Source: an uncultured Bacteroides sp.
GTDB taxonomy: Bacteria; Bacteroidota; Bacteroidia; Bacteroidales; Bacteroidaceae
Length of the DNA: 64,000 nt
Direction of reading: 5' to 3'
Assembly (NCBI RefSeq): GCF_963676325.1
Contig: NZ_OY781099.1
Coordinates: 4,092,001 to 4,156,000, forward strand
Shown here: positions 34,775 through 44,312 of the stretch, in pieces
Layout of the letters: every line of letters starts with the position of its first letter
Numbering within the stretch: position 1 is the stretch's first letter
Notes under the pieces: model-generated
The model's input: the letters and a program-made list of their open reading frames with translations, nothing else
Told to the model about the DNA's origin: nothing
Database searches by the model: none
Position numbers and translations under genes: made by a program

Positions 34775-37700
34775 TTATAATGTTTGTTTCACTTCTACTT
34801 CTTCGAATGATTCAATGATATCACCCTCTTTAATGTCGCTATAGTTCTGTAAGCTGATACCACATTCGTAGTTCACAGCCACTTCCTTCACATCATCCTT
34901 GAAGCGCTTCAATGCATTAATTTCACCTGTAAAGATTACAATACCATCACGGATAAGACGAGCTTTATTAGAACGTTTCACCTTACCTTCCTTAACCATT
35001 GCACCGGCAACTGTACCCACCTTAGTAATGTGGAATACTTCGCGAACTTCAATAGTTGCAGTAACTTCTTCCTTAACAACCGGAGCAAGCATACCTTCCA
35101 TAGCAGCCTTCACTTCTTCAATTGCATCGTAGATGATAGAGTACATACGGATATCAACACCTTCCTGTTCAGCAAATCTGCGTGCAGAAGCCGATGGACG
35201 TACCTGGAATCCAATGATAATTGCATTGGAAGCAGCAGCTAATGTCACATCTGATTCAGAAATCTGACCTACAGCCTTATGAAGAACGTTAACCTGAATC
35301 TGTTGAGTAGAAAGCTTGATCAAGGAGTCGGACAATGCTTCGATAGAACCATCCACGTCACCCTTCACAATGATATTTAATTCCTGGAAGTTACCCAATG
35401 CAATACGACGTCCAACTTCATCCAAAGTAAGAAGTTTCTGAGTACGTAAGCCTTGTTCACGTTGCAATTGCTCACGTTTGTTAGCAATTTCACGAGCTTC
35501 CTGTTCTGTTTCAATTACATGGAAAACATCACCGGCAGTTGGAGCACCGTTCAAACCAAGAATCAACACCGGTTCAGAAGGACCAGCTTGTTGAATACGT
35601 TGGTTACGTTCGTTGAACATTGCTTTTACTTTACCGTAGTTTGTTCCGGCAAGTACAATGTCACCCATCTTTATTGTACCGTTTGATACAAGAACTGTAG
35701 CAACATAACCACGTCCTTTGTCCAAAGTAGATTCAATAACTGAACCTGTAGCACGACGATCTGGGTTTGCTTTCAAGTCAAGCAATTCAGCTTCAAGCAA
35801 TACTTTCTCTAACAATTCATGAACACCTTCTCCTTTTTTAGCAGAAATGTCCTGAGACTGGTATTTACCACCCCATTCTTCCACCAAATAGTTCATGTTT
35901 GCCAATGTTTCCTTAATTTTATCCGGATTTGCATTCGGTTTATCAACCTTATTGATTGCAAAAACAATAGGAACACCTGCAGCTACCGCATGGTTGATAG
36001 CCTCTTTTGTCTGAGGCATTACATCATCATCAGCAGCAACAATAATAATAGCGATATCTGTAACCTTCGCACCACGAGCACGCATAGCAGTAAATGCCTC
36101 GTGACCCGGAGTATCCAGGAATGTTATTCTTTTTCCATCTGACAACTTCACATTGTAAGCTCCGATGTGCTGAGTAATACCTCCGGCTTCACCGGCAATT
36201 ACATTAGCCTTACGAATATAGTCAAGCAATGAAGTTTTACCGTGGTCAACGTGTCCCATCACAGTTACAATAGGTGCACGTGATTCCAAATCTTCTTCTG
36301 CATCTACTTCTTCAGTAATAGCTTCCGATACATCAGCACTTACATATTCAGTCTTAAAGCCAAATTCTTCAGCAACAATATTAATTGTTTCAGCATCTAA
36401 TCGCTGATTGATAGATACCATCATACCAATACTCATACAAGTACCGATAACCTGGTTTACAGAAACGTCCATCATACTTGCCAGTTCGTTTGCAGTTACA
36501 AACTCTGTTAGTTTAATGATTCTGCTTTCTGCCATTTCCTGATCGTCAAGAGCCTGCTGACGATTAGATACAGCGTCACGTTTCTCTTTACGATATTTAG
36601 ATGTCTTATTTTTACCTTTTGTAGTAAGACGAGCCAATGTCTCTTTAACCTGCTTTGCAACATCTTCATCGCTCACTTCTGCCTTAACAACAGGCTTCTT
36701 GAAACGACTACCTTGCTGACCACCTTTATTAAAAGGTTTGTTTCCGGGATGATGACCACCACCCGTAGCCGGTTTATTTACTCTTTCACTGTTTGGCACA
36801 GGACGAGCCATACCAGAAGGAGCACTGGATACATTGTTAATGTCAACCTTCTCTTTATTAATACGACTACGTTTCTTTTTCTTTTTATCTTCCTCAGATA
36901 TTTTATCTACTACTTTTACAGTCTTTTCATCATCCTTTCTTATCTCTTTGATAATAGCGTCTTTTATCAACTTCTTCTGCTCGGTACGTTGCTTATCTTT
37001 TTCTTCACGTTCCTTGCGCTTCTCCTCTTTAGACTTCTTTTTAGGACGGGTAGACTGGTTCAATGCCGCAAGGTCAATCTGACCAACTACATTGATTTTA
37101 GAGACAAAATCTGTGGTATTGTGAATTTTAAACACATCATCTCCTTCGCTTTTTTCCACTTGCTCAACCATTTCTTCCTTCTTTTCCTCTTTTACTTCAG
37201 ATTTAGGCATATCTTTTTTAATCTCTGCAGGTTTGGGAGTTTCTTTCTTCACAACAACTACAGGCTTTTCTTCTTTAACAATTGGCTCCGCTACCTTTTC
37301 AGCTTTAACTTCTTTAGCTTCAGTAACGGGAGTCTTTACTTCTTCTTTCTTCACTTCTACCTTCTTTTCCGGAGCAGCAGGACTAGGCTGAGAAGCAACG
37401 ACTACTGGCTGAGGAGCTTCAGTAGGCTTTGGTTCGGCTACAGGTTGAGGAACTACCTTTTGAGGGGCAACAGAAGGAGCTGGTTTTTCAACCTTTTCTT
37501 CTTTTACAGGAGCAGCAGGTTCACTGTGCGCCTTTTTATTCAAATGCTCCAAATCAATTTTCCCAACTTGCTTAAATTTGGGAATGACATCCTCGGGAAC
37601 AGTAACTTTAATAACCTTTTCCGTTTTCTTCTGAGCGGGTTCTTCTTTTTTCTCCGTTTCAAATCCATCAATTGAAATAGATGCTTTGTTTCGGTCTTTA

Positions 37701-37906
37701 TTTTGGCGTTCCTGAATAAATTTTTCAGATTCTATTCTCAAATTCTTATCTGTACTAAACTCTTTTACGAGAATAGCATACTGTTCTTCTGTGATTTTCG
37801 TATTTGGGTTTGCCTCTATAGAAAATCCTTTTTTCTGTAAGAACTCGACTACCGTCGTGATTCCAACATTTAAATCTCTTGTTACTTTGTTTAACCTAAT
37901 CGTCAT
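34775..37906 (-). CDS. infB: translation initiation factor IF-2
   Basis: IF-2 is the GTPase that brings initiator tRNA to the ribosome. The start MTIRLNKVTRDLNVGITTVV (ATG at 37906) is the conserved IF-2 N-terminal subdomain, so I prefer it to the upstream ATG at 37939. A Lys/Glu/Pro/Ala-rich linker of about 300 residues follows. The G domain has GHVDHGKTSL, DTPGHEAF, NKVDKP and SAKKGEG, and domains II-IV complete the 1043 residues. The long charged linker is typical of Bacteroidetes IF-2. It follows nusA on the same strand. Confidence 0.97.
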   Translation of the reverse strand: MTIRLNKVTRDLNVGITTVVEFLQKKGFSIEANPNTKITEEQYAILVKEFSTDKNLRIESEKFIQERQNKDRNKASISIDGFETEKKEEPAQKKTEKVIKVTVPEDVIPKFKQVGKIDLEHLNKKAHSEPAAPVKEEKVEKPAPSVAPQKVVPQPVAEPKPTEAPQPVVVASQPSPAAPEKKVEVKKEEVKTPVTEAKEVKAEKVAEPIVKEEKPVVVVKKETPKPAEIKKDMPKSEVKEEKKEEMVEQVEKSEGDDVFKIHNTTDFVSKINVVGQIDLAALNQSTRPKKKSKEEKRKEREEKDKQRTEQKKLIKDAIIKEIRKDDEKTVKVVDKISEEDKKKKKRSRINKEKVDINNVSSAPSGMARPVPNSERVNKPATGGGHHPGNKPFNKGGQQGSRFKKPVVKAEVSDEDVAKQVKETLARLTTKGKNKTSKYRKEKRDAVSNRQQALDDQEMAESRIIKLTEFVTANELASMMDVSVNQVIGTCMSIGMMVSINQRLDAETINIVAEEFGFKTEYVSADVSEAITEEVDAEEDLESRAPIVTVMGHVDHGKTSLLDYIRKANVIAGEAGGITQHIGAYNVKLSDGKRITFLDTPGHEAFTAMRARGAKVTDIAIIIVAADDDVMPQTKEAINHAVAAGVPIVFAINKVDKPNANPDKIKETLANMNYLVEEWGGKYQSQDISAKKGEGVHELLEKVLLEAELLDLKANPDRRATGSVIESTLDKGRGYVATVLVSNGTIKMGDIVLAGTNYGKVKAMFNERNQRIQQAGPSEPVLILGLNGAPTAGDVFHVIETEQEAREIANKREQLQREQGLRTQKLLTLDEVGRRIALGNFQELNIIVKGDVDGSIEALSDSLIKLSTQQIQVNVLHKAVGQISESDVTLAAASNAIIIGFQVRPSASARRFAEQEGVDIRMYSIIYDAIEEVKAAMEGMLAPVVKEEVTATIEVREVFHITKVGTVAGAMVKEGKVKRSNKARLIRDGIVIFTGEINALKRFKDDVKEVAVNYECGISLQNYSDIKEGDIIESFEEVEVKQTL

Positions 37907-38018
37907 ACTTTTTTTTAATTGATAATTGAAATGGAGCATTTAAAAAAACAGAAGAATTAGTAAGAACAGATAACGGAAACGCATCAAAACATCCAGCTAT
38001 CTTATCTCAACTCCTTCA

Positions 38019-39275
38019 TCAGTCTTCAAACTCCGCTTTCAAAATGCGTAATACCTCATCCACCGTTTCTTCTTCCAAGTCGGTTTTTTCAATCAGCATT
38101 TCGCGTGGAGCACTAAGTACAGCTTTTGCTGTATCAATGCCAATAGCTTTAATTGCATTAATCACCCACTCGTCTATCTCGTCCTTAAACTCTTCAAGAT
38201 AGATATCCTCATCTTCTGTAGCTGCGTCCAATTCACGGAACACATCAATGGTGTATTCAGTTAACATACTGGCTAGTTTGATATTCATACCGCCTTTACC
38301 GATAGCAAGCGACACCTCTTCCGGTTTCAAGAAAACTTCTGCTTTCTTTTCTTCTTCATTCAAGCGAATAGAAGAAACTTTTGCCGGACTTAAAGCACGC
38401 TGAATAAACAATGAAATGTTTGATGTGTAATTAATTACATCAATATTTTCATTACGAAGTTCACGAACGATTCCATGAATACGACTACCTTTCACACCTA
38501 CGCAGGCACCTACAGGGTCAATTCTTTCATCGTAAGACTCAACAGCAATTTTTGCACGTTCACCAGGGATACGGGCAATTTTCTTAATTGTTATCAGTCC
38601 ATCATTAATTTCCGGAACTTCCATTTCAAATAGTCTTTGCAGGAACATTGGAGAAGTACGGGAAAGGATAATCTTCGGATTGTTGTTCTTATTGTCAACA
38701 CGGGCAACTACCGCACGGGCAGTTTCACCTTTCCGATAGAAATCACTTGGTATCTGTTCTGTCTTAGGCAATAATAGTTCATTACCTTCATCATCAAGAA
38801 GCAGAATTTCTTTTTTCCAGATCTGGTAAACTTCTGCGTTGATGATGGTTCCTACCATATCAATATACTTAGCATAAATACTATCTTTTTCAAGCTCAAG
38901 AATTTTTGAGGCAAGAGTCTGGCGAAGGTTCAGAATAGCACGACGACCAAATTTAGCAAAAATAACTTCGTCTGTTACTTCTTCTCCAACTTCATAGGAA
39001 GCATCTATTTTCTGAGCCTCAGTAAGAGATATCTGCATATTCGGATTAGTTAGATTTTCATCTTCAACTACCTCACGGTTACGCCATATCTCAAAATCTC
39101 CCTTATCCGGATTAACGATAACATCGTAATTCTCATCCGTGCCAAACATTTTCGTGATAACACTACGGAAAGACTCTTCGAGTACACTTACCATAGTGGT
39201 TCTATCAATATTCTTTAGATCTTTAAATTCCGAAAATGTATCAATCAAGCTGATTGTTTCCTCTTTCTTGGCCAT
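38019..39275 (-). CDS. nusA: transcription termination/antitermination factor NusA
   Basis: NusA binds RNA polymerase and modulates pausing, termination and antitermination. The 418-residue protein has the N-terminal polymerase-binding domain, an S1 domain (VGTIINAEVYQIWKKEILLL) and the two KH domains (ERIDPVGACVGVKGSRIHGI and LAIGKGGMNIKLAS). The C-terminal acidic repeats of E. coli NusA are largely absent; the protein ends in an acidic stretch (TDLEEETVDEVLRILKAEFED). It begins 2 bases after rimP and precedes infB, the classic order. Confidence 0.97.
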   Translation of the reverse strand: MAKKEETISLIDTFSEFKDLKNIDRTTMVSVLEESFRSVITKMFGTDENYDVIVNPDKGDFEIWRNREVVEDENLTNPNMQISLTEAQKIDASYEVGEEVTDEVIFAKFGRRAILNLRQTLASKILELEKDSIYAKYIDMVGTIINAEVYQIWKKEILLLDDEGNELLLPKTEQIPSDFYRKGETARAVVARVDNKNNNPKIILSRTSPMFLQRLFEMEVPEINDGLITIKKIARIPGERAKIAVESYDERIDPVGACVGVKGSRIHGIVRELRNENIDVINYTSNISLFIQRALSPAKVSSIRLNEEEKKAEVFLKPEEVSLAIGKGGMNIKLASMLTEYTIDVFRELDAATEDEDIYLEEFKDEIDEWVINAIKAIGIDTAKAVLSAPREMLIEKTDLEEETVDEVLRILKAEFED

Positions 39276-39277
39276 AA

Positions 39278-39745
39278 TTATTTAAAACTAATTAAGTATT
39301 TAGTATATTTTATTTCATCGTATGCAAAACAGATATCTTCGTCAACCAATTTAGGACGTTTTGCGCCTTCTTCTTTCACTTTCTTTTGTACTGTAACGGT
39401 AAACTTATCTTCGTTTGCATCTTTCAGCACTCCGGTAAGTTTCACTCCGCCTTTAGTTAACACTTCAACCTCGCTGCCAATGTGTATGTAATACTGATCC
39501 AGCACTTTAAAAGGCTGACCTATTCCGGCAGATCCCACTTCAAGTTCATAATCCTCTTCTTCACGGTTTAGCTTCGATTCAATAAATCGGCTCAACTCCA
39601 CACAATCTTCAATCCAAACGCCTTCTGCATGGTCAATTTCCACAAGAATTCTGTCATCCGGAGACACATTTACGTCTACCACAAAATACTCTTTACCTTG
39701 AAGCCACTCTTCAACAATCTGACTTACAGTACTTTTTTCTATCAT
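39278..39745 (-). CDS. rimP: ribosome maturation factor RimP
   Basis: RimP helps assembly of the 30S subunit. The 155-residue protein has the N-terminal alpha/beta domain (VDVNVSPDDRILVEIDHAEG, WIEDCVELSRFIESKLN, YELEVGSAGIGQPFK) and the small SH3-like C-terminal domain (GSEVEVLTKGGVKLTGVL). It heads the rimP-nusA-infB operon and is preceded by a clear promoter. Confidence 0.93.
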   Translation of the reverse strand: MIEKSTVSQIVEEWLQGKEYFVVDVNVSPDDRILVEIDHAEGVWIEDCVELSRFIESKLNREEEDYELEVGSAGIGQPFKVLDQYYIHIGSEVEVLTKGGVKLTGVLKDANEDKFTVTVQKKVKEEGAKRPKLVDEDICFAYDEIKYTKYLISFK

Positions 39746-39809
39746 TGGTTCACTATTAAGAACAAAAAAAGGGCTTTTAACTGCCCCTCACTATTCATCC
39801 ATTTCGACC

Positions 39810-39843
39810 GCAAAGATACGAATAATCACTTCATAAGCAAAAT
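39810..39843 (-). promoter_or_regulatory. promoter of the rimP-nusA-infB operon
   Basis: Minus-strand TATCTTTGC (39818-39810) is preceded by TTTTGC at 39843-39838 with a spacer of about 19 bases, matching the Bacteroidetes -33/-7 pattern. It lies about 65 bases before the rimP start. Confidence 0.75.
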
Positions 39844-39933
39844 ATTAGAACTATTTTCTTCTATAGTTCCAGTATTTTCTGCTATAATTTCTTAAAAATG
39901 AACTTTTAGTATACAAAACAAGGGATTCTGTCT

Positions 39934-40635
39934 CTAAAAATCGGTAGTATACTCCTTGAGCATACTACGTAATTCCAAAGCCTTATCCTGAGTCAGCTGA
40001 TTGAGAATGGCCCAGAATTTATCGCTATGATTCATTTCTTTGGTATGAGCCAGCTCGTGAAGCAGCACATAGTCAACAAGATGAGACGGCAACAACAGCA
40101 GATAAAAGGAAAGGTTGATATTCTTACTGGAAGAACAACTACCCCATCTTCCCTGACTGGAATTAATTTTCAATGCCTGGTAAGGAAGATTGTGCTTTCT
40201 TGAAAGATTATCAATAAGGGATGGTAAAATAAACTTTGCATTCTTCCTGAGTGCCTCTTCTATCACTTTGCGCAACCATGCCTGCAATTCTTCATCTTCA
40301 AAATTAGCAGTGGGCGGACAAATAATCTTTGTCTGTCCCAATTCGGAATGAGCCAGAAACTTGCTCTGTATGCCGCTTTCCAAAGAGAGTTTAAAAAGGT
40401 GAGAATCAATTGTATAACCAAGATCTATCCGCTTCCGCTCGACTTTCTTTTTAGAACGTATCAGCTTCACTCTAAACTGTTCAATGGTTGACTGTATTTC
40501 TTTCATCGGAACACCACTGGGCACAGTTATATATATTGCTTCCGGGCGGGTTCGCAACACAATGCGACGGGCACGAGCGTTTTCACGTACAACAATTTTG
40601 CCTAACTCTTTATCTGAAAATACTTTTTCTACCAT
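39934..40635 (-). CDS. YgjP-like zinc metallopeptidase (M48-related, DUF45)
   Basis: The 233-residue cytoplasmic protein carries the zinc metallopeptidase motif HELAHTKEMNHSDKFW near residue 195, preceded by QGRWGSCSSSKNINLSFYLL, which together define the YgjP/WLM-like (DUF45) family. The N-terminal region (RIVLRTRPEAIYITVPSGVP) is also typical. Members are suspected proteases or peptidases linked to DNA repair or restriction, but the substrate of this group is not established. It stands alone with its own promoter box. Confidence 0.87.
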   Translation of the reverse strand: MVEKVFSDKELGKIVVRENARARRIVLRTRPEAIYITVPSGVPMKEIQSTIEQFRVKLIRSKKKVERKRIDLGYTIDSHLFKLSLESGIQSKFLAHSELGQTKIICPPTANFEDEELQAWLRKVIEEALRKNAKFILPSLIDNLSRKHNLPYQALKINSSQGRWGSCSSSKNINLSFYLLLLPSHLVDYVLLHELAHTKEMNHSDKFWAILNQLTQDKALELRSMLKEYTTDF

Positions 40636-40653
40636 GACTACTTATTAATGAAA

Positions 40654-40661
40654 CAAAGATA
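40654..40661 (-). promoter_or_regulatory. -7 box for the YgjP-like gene
   Basis: Minus-strand TATCTTTG, 19 bases before the ATG. Confidence 0.6.
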
Positions 40662-40892
40662 GTCAATCTTTGCAGAAAGAAAATGGTCCGAATGATTATA
40701 ACAGTAGTTAAAACCGAACAAGCTGTTCGGCAACGGACAACATTAACAATCGATAAAGCGTTATAAATGTGGAAACTAAACTTATGGCACAGCATTTGCA
40801 AAATCTTTTATAAATTTATTTTTCGGGTAGATGCAACTATTTTAAAAATGGATACGTCTAATAGATATAAAACAATTTAATTCTCTACAGAT

Positions 40893-41696
40893 ATGAATAA
40901 AACAATAAGAATGATGGCCGGATTGGCAATGATACTGTCTTTGCTTACCATGAACACAAGTTGCGTACTGATCAAACGCGTAAAAGCAAGTGGCAATTAT
41001 ATTACTAAGGATATCCGTGTGGACAGTTTTAACGCTATCAAGGTGCAGGGAAGTGAAGATGTGCTTTATTCTCAGAGTACTGATGGCAGAACCAGCGTAA
41101 AAATTTATGCCTCGGATAATGTTATTGATCTGTATGACATAAGAGTGGAAAGCGGTACATTGGTTATTAAACAGAAAAAAAACTTTACCATATTTGGATT
41201 CGGAGACAAGAATGAAGTTAAAGTGATTGTATCTAGCCCGGTTCTGAATGAAGTAAAGGTACAAGGCTCAGGAGATATGGTTCTTAAAACTGCTCTTAAG
41301 TCGGATAAACTTGATGCGAGTATACAAGGATCGGGAGATATTAAAGGTATGGGAATTTACTGCAACGAACTATCTGCAACCATACAAGGTTCAGGAGATT
41401 TAATGCTGGGAAATATCAAGAGTGGAACAGTAGAGGCAACCGTACAAGGTTCGGGAGATATTGCGTTAAGCGGCGAGGCAAAAACAGTTTCTTTAAAGAC
41501 ACAAGGTTCGGGAGATATCAATGCCTCGAAACTCAGAGGACAAGATGTTGAAGCTATTACTCAAGGTTCGGGCAGCATAACCTGTTATGCCACAGGATTT
41601 TTAAAAGCCAGAATAAACGGCAGCGGTGATATCTCTTACAGAGGAACACCAAATATTGATTTCCCTCAGGAAAAGAAACTGAATAAGATGGATTAA
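40893..41696 (+). CDS. DUF2807 secreted beta-helix protein (head GIN domain)
   Basis: The 267-residue protein begins with a signal that looks like a lipoprotein signal (MAGLAMILSLLTMNTSCVLI, cysteine near residue 24). The rest is the DUF2807 or GIN domain, annotated in many genomes as an auto-transporter adhesin head. Seven turns of a repeating GSGD-type motif are visible (QGSGDMVL, QGSGDIKG, QGSGDLML, QGSGDIAL, QGSGDINA, QGSGSITC, NGSGDISY), each about 18-24 residues apart, consistent with a beta-helix. The function is unknown; in Bacteroidetes such proteins are abundant envelope components. A terminator follows. Confidence 0.85.
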   Translation: MNKTIRMMAGLAMILSLLTMNTSCVLIKRVKASGNYITKDIRVDSFNAIKVQGSEDVLYSQSTDGRTSVKIYASDNVIDLYDIRVESGTLVIKQKKNFTIFGFGDKNEVKVIVSSPVLNEVKVQGSGDMVLKTALKSDKLDASIQGSGDIKGMGIYCNELSATIQGSGDLMLGNIKSGTVEATVQGSGDIALSGEAKTVSLKTQGSGDINASKLRGQDVEAITQGSGSITCYATGFLKARINGSGDISYRGTPNIDFPQEKKLNKMD

Positions 41697-41719
41697 TTTT
41701 CTTTTTTTATAAACCAATG

Positions 41720-41761
41720 GCAGACTTCTTCCCAAGAATGGGCAAAGAAGTCTGCTTTTTT
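41720..41761 (+). terminator. intrinsic terminator after the DUF2807 gene
   Basis: GCAGACTTCTT pairs with AAGAAGTCTGC and is followed by TTTTTT. Confidence 0.9.
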
Positions 41762-42132
41762 ATGCCCGCCTCCCCTCCTGCTTTAAAGTAATATCCTTCT
41801 TTAGATAAGATCAATGCAGGCCACTGTTAAGCAGATTCATAACGGGACCTAAGCTATTTACAGGCGGGCTATTCTCTATTTGCTGTACACTAAATATAAA
41901 TATAGAGTACTCATTAAACATTTTAACTGTACACCTTATTCAATTTTGCTTTAATCCAATCGGGCAAACACTAACCGGAAGTTACCTTAAGTCTCCTTAC
42001 GAATTGCCTTACCTCCCTCTATATATTACTCAAGAATCAATGACCAGATAATAAAAGAATAGCATAAACGGAGAAATGCTTGGATAATAAAAATTCACTC
42101 ATTACATTTGCCTGAACAGACATAACAATGAT
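41762..42132. other. intergenic region, no gene seen
   Basis: These 371 bases hold no convincing reading frame or RNA fold. The last part must carry the photolyase promoter, but I see no clear TAnnTTTG box. GTACAC and TACTCATT motifs recur without a pattern I can name. Confidence 0.5.
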
Positions 42133-43428
42133 ATGAAAAACCGGAGTCGTTTACTTCAGAACGGAACACCAGGCACAGGAAATATTCTGTACTGGATGAG
42201 CAGAGAACAACGGGTTTCTAATAACGCCGCTTTACTTTTCGCCTCTTATCTTGCCAAGGAGAGTGGGAAATTGCTGGAGGTACTTTTTGTGATTGACAAC
42301 ACCTACCCCAATGCAAACCTACGTAGTTTTTCGTTCATGATTGAAGGCCTGAAAGAAGTAAAGCTTCAGTTGGAAGCCTTAGGCATTCCCTTCTATCTTC
42401 GATCAGGAAAGATTCCTGAAATGATAACGGAGTATCTAAATCTACATCAGAACGCTGTTTTGATAACCGATTTTAATCCTCTTCGCCACGCTCTTGCCTG
42501 GAAAAAACAGTTATTGAATTCAGTCTCTATTCCTGTTTACGAAGTAGATGGTCACAACATTGTTCCCTGCTGGATTGCATCCGACAAGCAGGAATACGCC
42601 GCACGTACTTTTCGTCCGAAGATTACCCGGCAACTGGCCGACTATCTATATCCATTTCCTGAAACAGAGACTCTAAAACAAGAAGTCTCTGTTCATTTTG
42701 AAACGGTAAATTGGGAAGAGATTCTTGCTTCTTTAAAAATTGATCGTAGTGTCTCTCCTTCCGGGATACAGGCCGGAGAGAAAGCTGCCCGAAGAACGTT
42801 GCAGGTTTTTATCGATGAACGGATAAGAGATTATGCAGTTGAAAGGAATCATATCCGGGTAAACGGATGTTCCGGGCTGTCACCTTACATCCATTTCGGA
42901 CAAATTTCTGCTCTGGAGATTGCTTTGGAAGTTATAAAACAGTGTCCGGCAGACGAGAACAGGGAAGCCTTTCTGGAACAATTGATTGTGCGCCGTGAGC
43001 TAGCCGAAAACTTCTGCTATTACAATCCCCATTATGACTCATTTAAAGGATTTCCTTCCTGGGCACAAAAAACTCTTTTTGAGCACCAGCACGATGTGCG
43101 GGAATATCTTTATTCTCGTTTTGAACTTGAACAGGCGCAAACGCATGACCTTATATGGAATGAGGCGCAAACCACATTAGTACAAAGTGGAACCATGCAC
43201 AATTACCTGCGAATGTATTGGGGAAAAAAGATTTTGGAATGGTCGGCCACCGCAGAAGAAGCCATACAGACTGCTGTTTATCTGAACGATAAATACCAGT
43301 TAGACGGCAGAGATCCCAACGGATATACCGGATGTGCCTGGTGCATTGGCGGCGTTCATGATCGCCCCTGGTTCCGACGCTCTATTTTCGGGAATATAAG
43401 GTATATGGGATCTAAAAAATTAAAATAG
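42133..43428 (+). CDS. phr: class II CPD photolyase
   Basis: This flavoenzyme repairs cyclobutane pyrimidine dimers with blue light. The 431-residue protein has the N-terminal antenna-type domain (GNILYWMSREQRVSNNAALL) and the FAD domain. The C-terminal sequence LDGRDPNGYTGCAWCIGGVH with DRPWFRRSIFGNIRYMG is the class II signature, and the WNEAQTTLVQSGTMHNYLRMYWGKKILEW block is also typical. Length and order match class II enzymes. It stands alone between two intergenic repeat regions. Confidence 0.93.
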   Translation: MKNRSRLLQNGTPGTGNILYWMSREQRVSNNAALLFASYLAKESGKLLEVLFVIDNTYPNANLRSFSFMIEGLKEVKLQLEALGIPFYLRSGKIPEMITEYLNLHQNAVLITDFNPLRHALAWKKQLLNSVSIPVYEVDGHNIVPCWIASDKQEYAARTFRPKITRQLADYLYPFPETETLKQEVSVHFETVNWEEILASLKIDRSVSPSGIQAGEKAARRTLQVFIDERIRDYAVERNHIRVNGCSGLSPYIHFGQISALEIALEVIKQCPADENREAFLEQLIVRRELAENFCYYNPHYDSFKGFPSWAQKTLFEHQHDVREYLYSRFELEQAQTHDLIWNEAQTTLVQSGTMHNYLRMYWGKKILEWSATAEEAIQTAVYLNDKYQLDGRDPNGYTGCAWCIGGVHDRPWFRRSIFGNIRYMGSKKLK

Positions 43429-43501
43429 CTCTGCCTGAATTCTAAATCCGTCTTTAAGTGCAAAAATCAATAATAAAATTGACCGATAATGATCGGAATC
43501 C

Positions 43502-43613
43502 GTGAGGGATGAACTCTTTCGTGAGGGATCAGTGAGGGATCAATTTGCATCCATCACTGGATATTCTATTGTTATTCAACAAATTGCAAAGAATAGTGAG
43601 GGAGTGATGGATG
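43502..43613. repeat. GTGAGGGAT direct repeats with a flanking palindrome
   Basis: GTGAGGGAT occurs at 43502-43510, 43521-43529 and 43532-43540, with GTGAGGG again at 43596-43602. CATCCATCACT at 43548-43558 is the reverse complement of AGTGATGGATG at 43603-43613. No gene lies in 43429-43827. The organisation (arms built of short direct repeats) recalls palindromes A and B, but the sequence is different. Confidence 0.65.
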
Positions 43614-43671
43614 AATTTTATTTTTCGTGAAAAAAGTTAGTTTTGTACATCAACCTCCTAAAATAATAAAA

Positions 43672-43706
43672 GGGTTACCGACCAATGGTAACCCGTTTTA
43701 TTTGAA
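43672..43706. terminator. short intrinsic hairpin
   Basis: GGGTTACC pairs with GGTAACCC around GACCAAT, followed by GTTTTATTT on the plus strand; AAAA precedes it, so it may also serve the minus strand. It is far from both neighbouring stops (about 250 bases after the photolyase). Confidence 0.65.
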
Positions 43707-43827
43707 GTTAGTTGTTTATGAAATTTTAAGAGAGTCGAAACTTCACAGCTTCATCAATTGTTTTTTGTTTTAATAAGCACTAAACTATTACAGTCATATA
43801 TATAGTAAATGAAAAAAAACTTTTTAA

Positions 43828-44310
43828 TTATGAGTGTTTAGGCTCCATTGATTTGGCTAACCTGTCTATAAAGTCCCTACTCATGTTTCCGGTAAAATTG
43901 ATGACCGTGAAATTATCATCTTCACACATTAACATTACCAGTTCAATAATTGCATGTCTCTTTTTCCGAACCATAATCTGAAAATTCTCAGACTTATTTT
44001 CAAATGAAAGAAACTGCTCAAATCTACCAGAATTCTTTTCTATAACACCTAAAGCCTCTTTGTAATACTTTTGCCCGTTAACATGCGTTGTAAGCATCTG
44101 CATACTTTTCAGCTTTGCTATCATATCCGTTATTTGTCCCTCGTCCTCTAAGTTCAGGTCCATCACCTTCTGCATCATCTTCGGACTAATAGTTACACAA
44201 GTCAGATTATTATCAGGTTTATGACTCTCTAAAAAACGAGAGGTGAAATCCTGTGCACAAACCCAAACAGATATCAGACTCAGGCACAGTATAAAAAGAA
44301 CTCTTTTCAT
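43828..44310 (-). CDS. DUF4252 family secreted protein
   Basis: The 160-residue protein has a signal peptide (MKRVLFILCLSLISVWVCAQ) and a DUF4252 pattern (NNLTCVTISPKMMQKVMDL near residue 35, ENFQIMVRKKRHAIIELVML near residue 110, NFTVINFTGNMSRDFIDRLA). Family function is unknown. It ends the operon that begins with an ECF sigma factor and an anti-sigma-like protein, 2 bases after the latter, so it is likely a member of that envelope stress regulon. Confidence 0.87.
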   Translation of the reverse strand: MKRVLFILCLSLISVWVCAQDFTSRFLESHKPDNNLTCVTISPKMMQKVMDLNLEDEGQITDMIAKLKSMQMLTTHVNGQKYYKEALGVIEKNSGRFEQFLSFENKSENFQIMVRKKRHAIIELVMLMCEDDNFTVINFTGNMSRDFIDRLAKSMEPKHS

Positions 44311-44312
44311 TA

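Noticed and set aside
36713..37675. Long plus-strand frame of 320 codons opposite infB
   Set aside because: It mirrors the repetitive Lys/Glu/Ala codons of the IF-2 linker, which produce open antisense frames.
43502..43613. CRISPR array
   Set aside because: The repeats are only 9 bases long with spacers of 2 to 56 bases, and no cas genes are seen.
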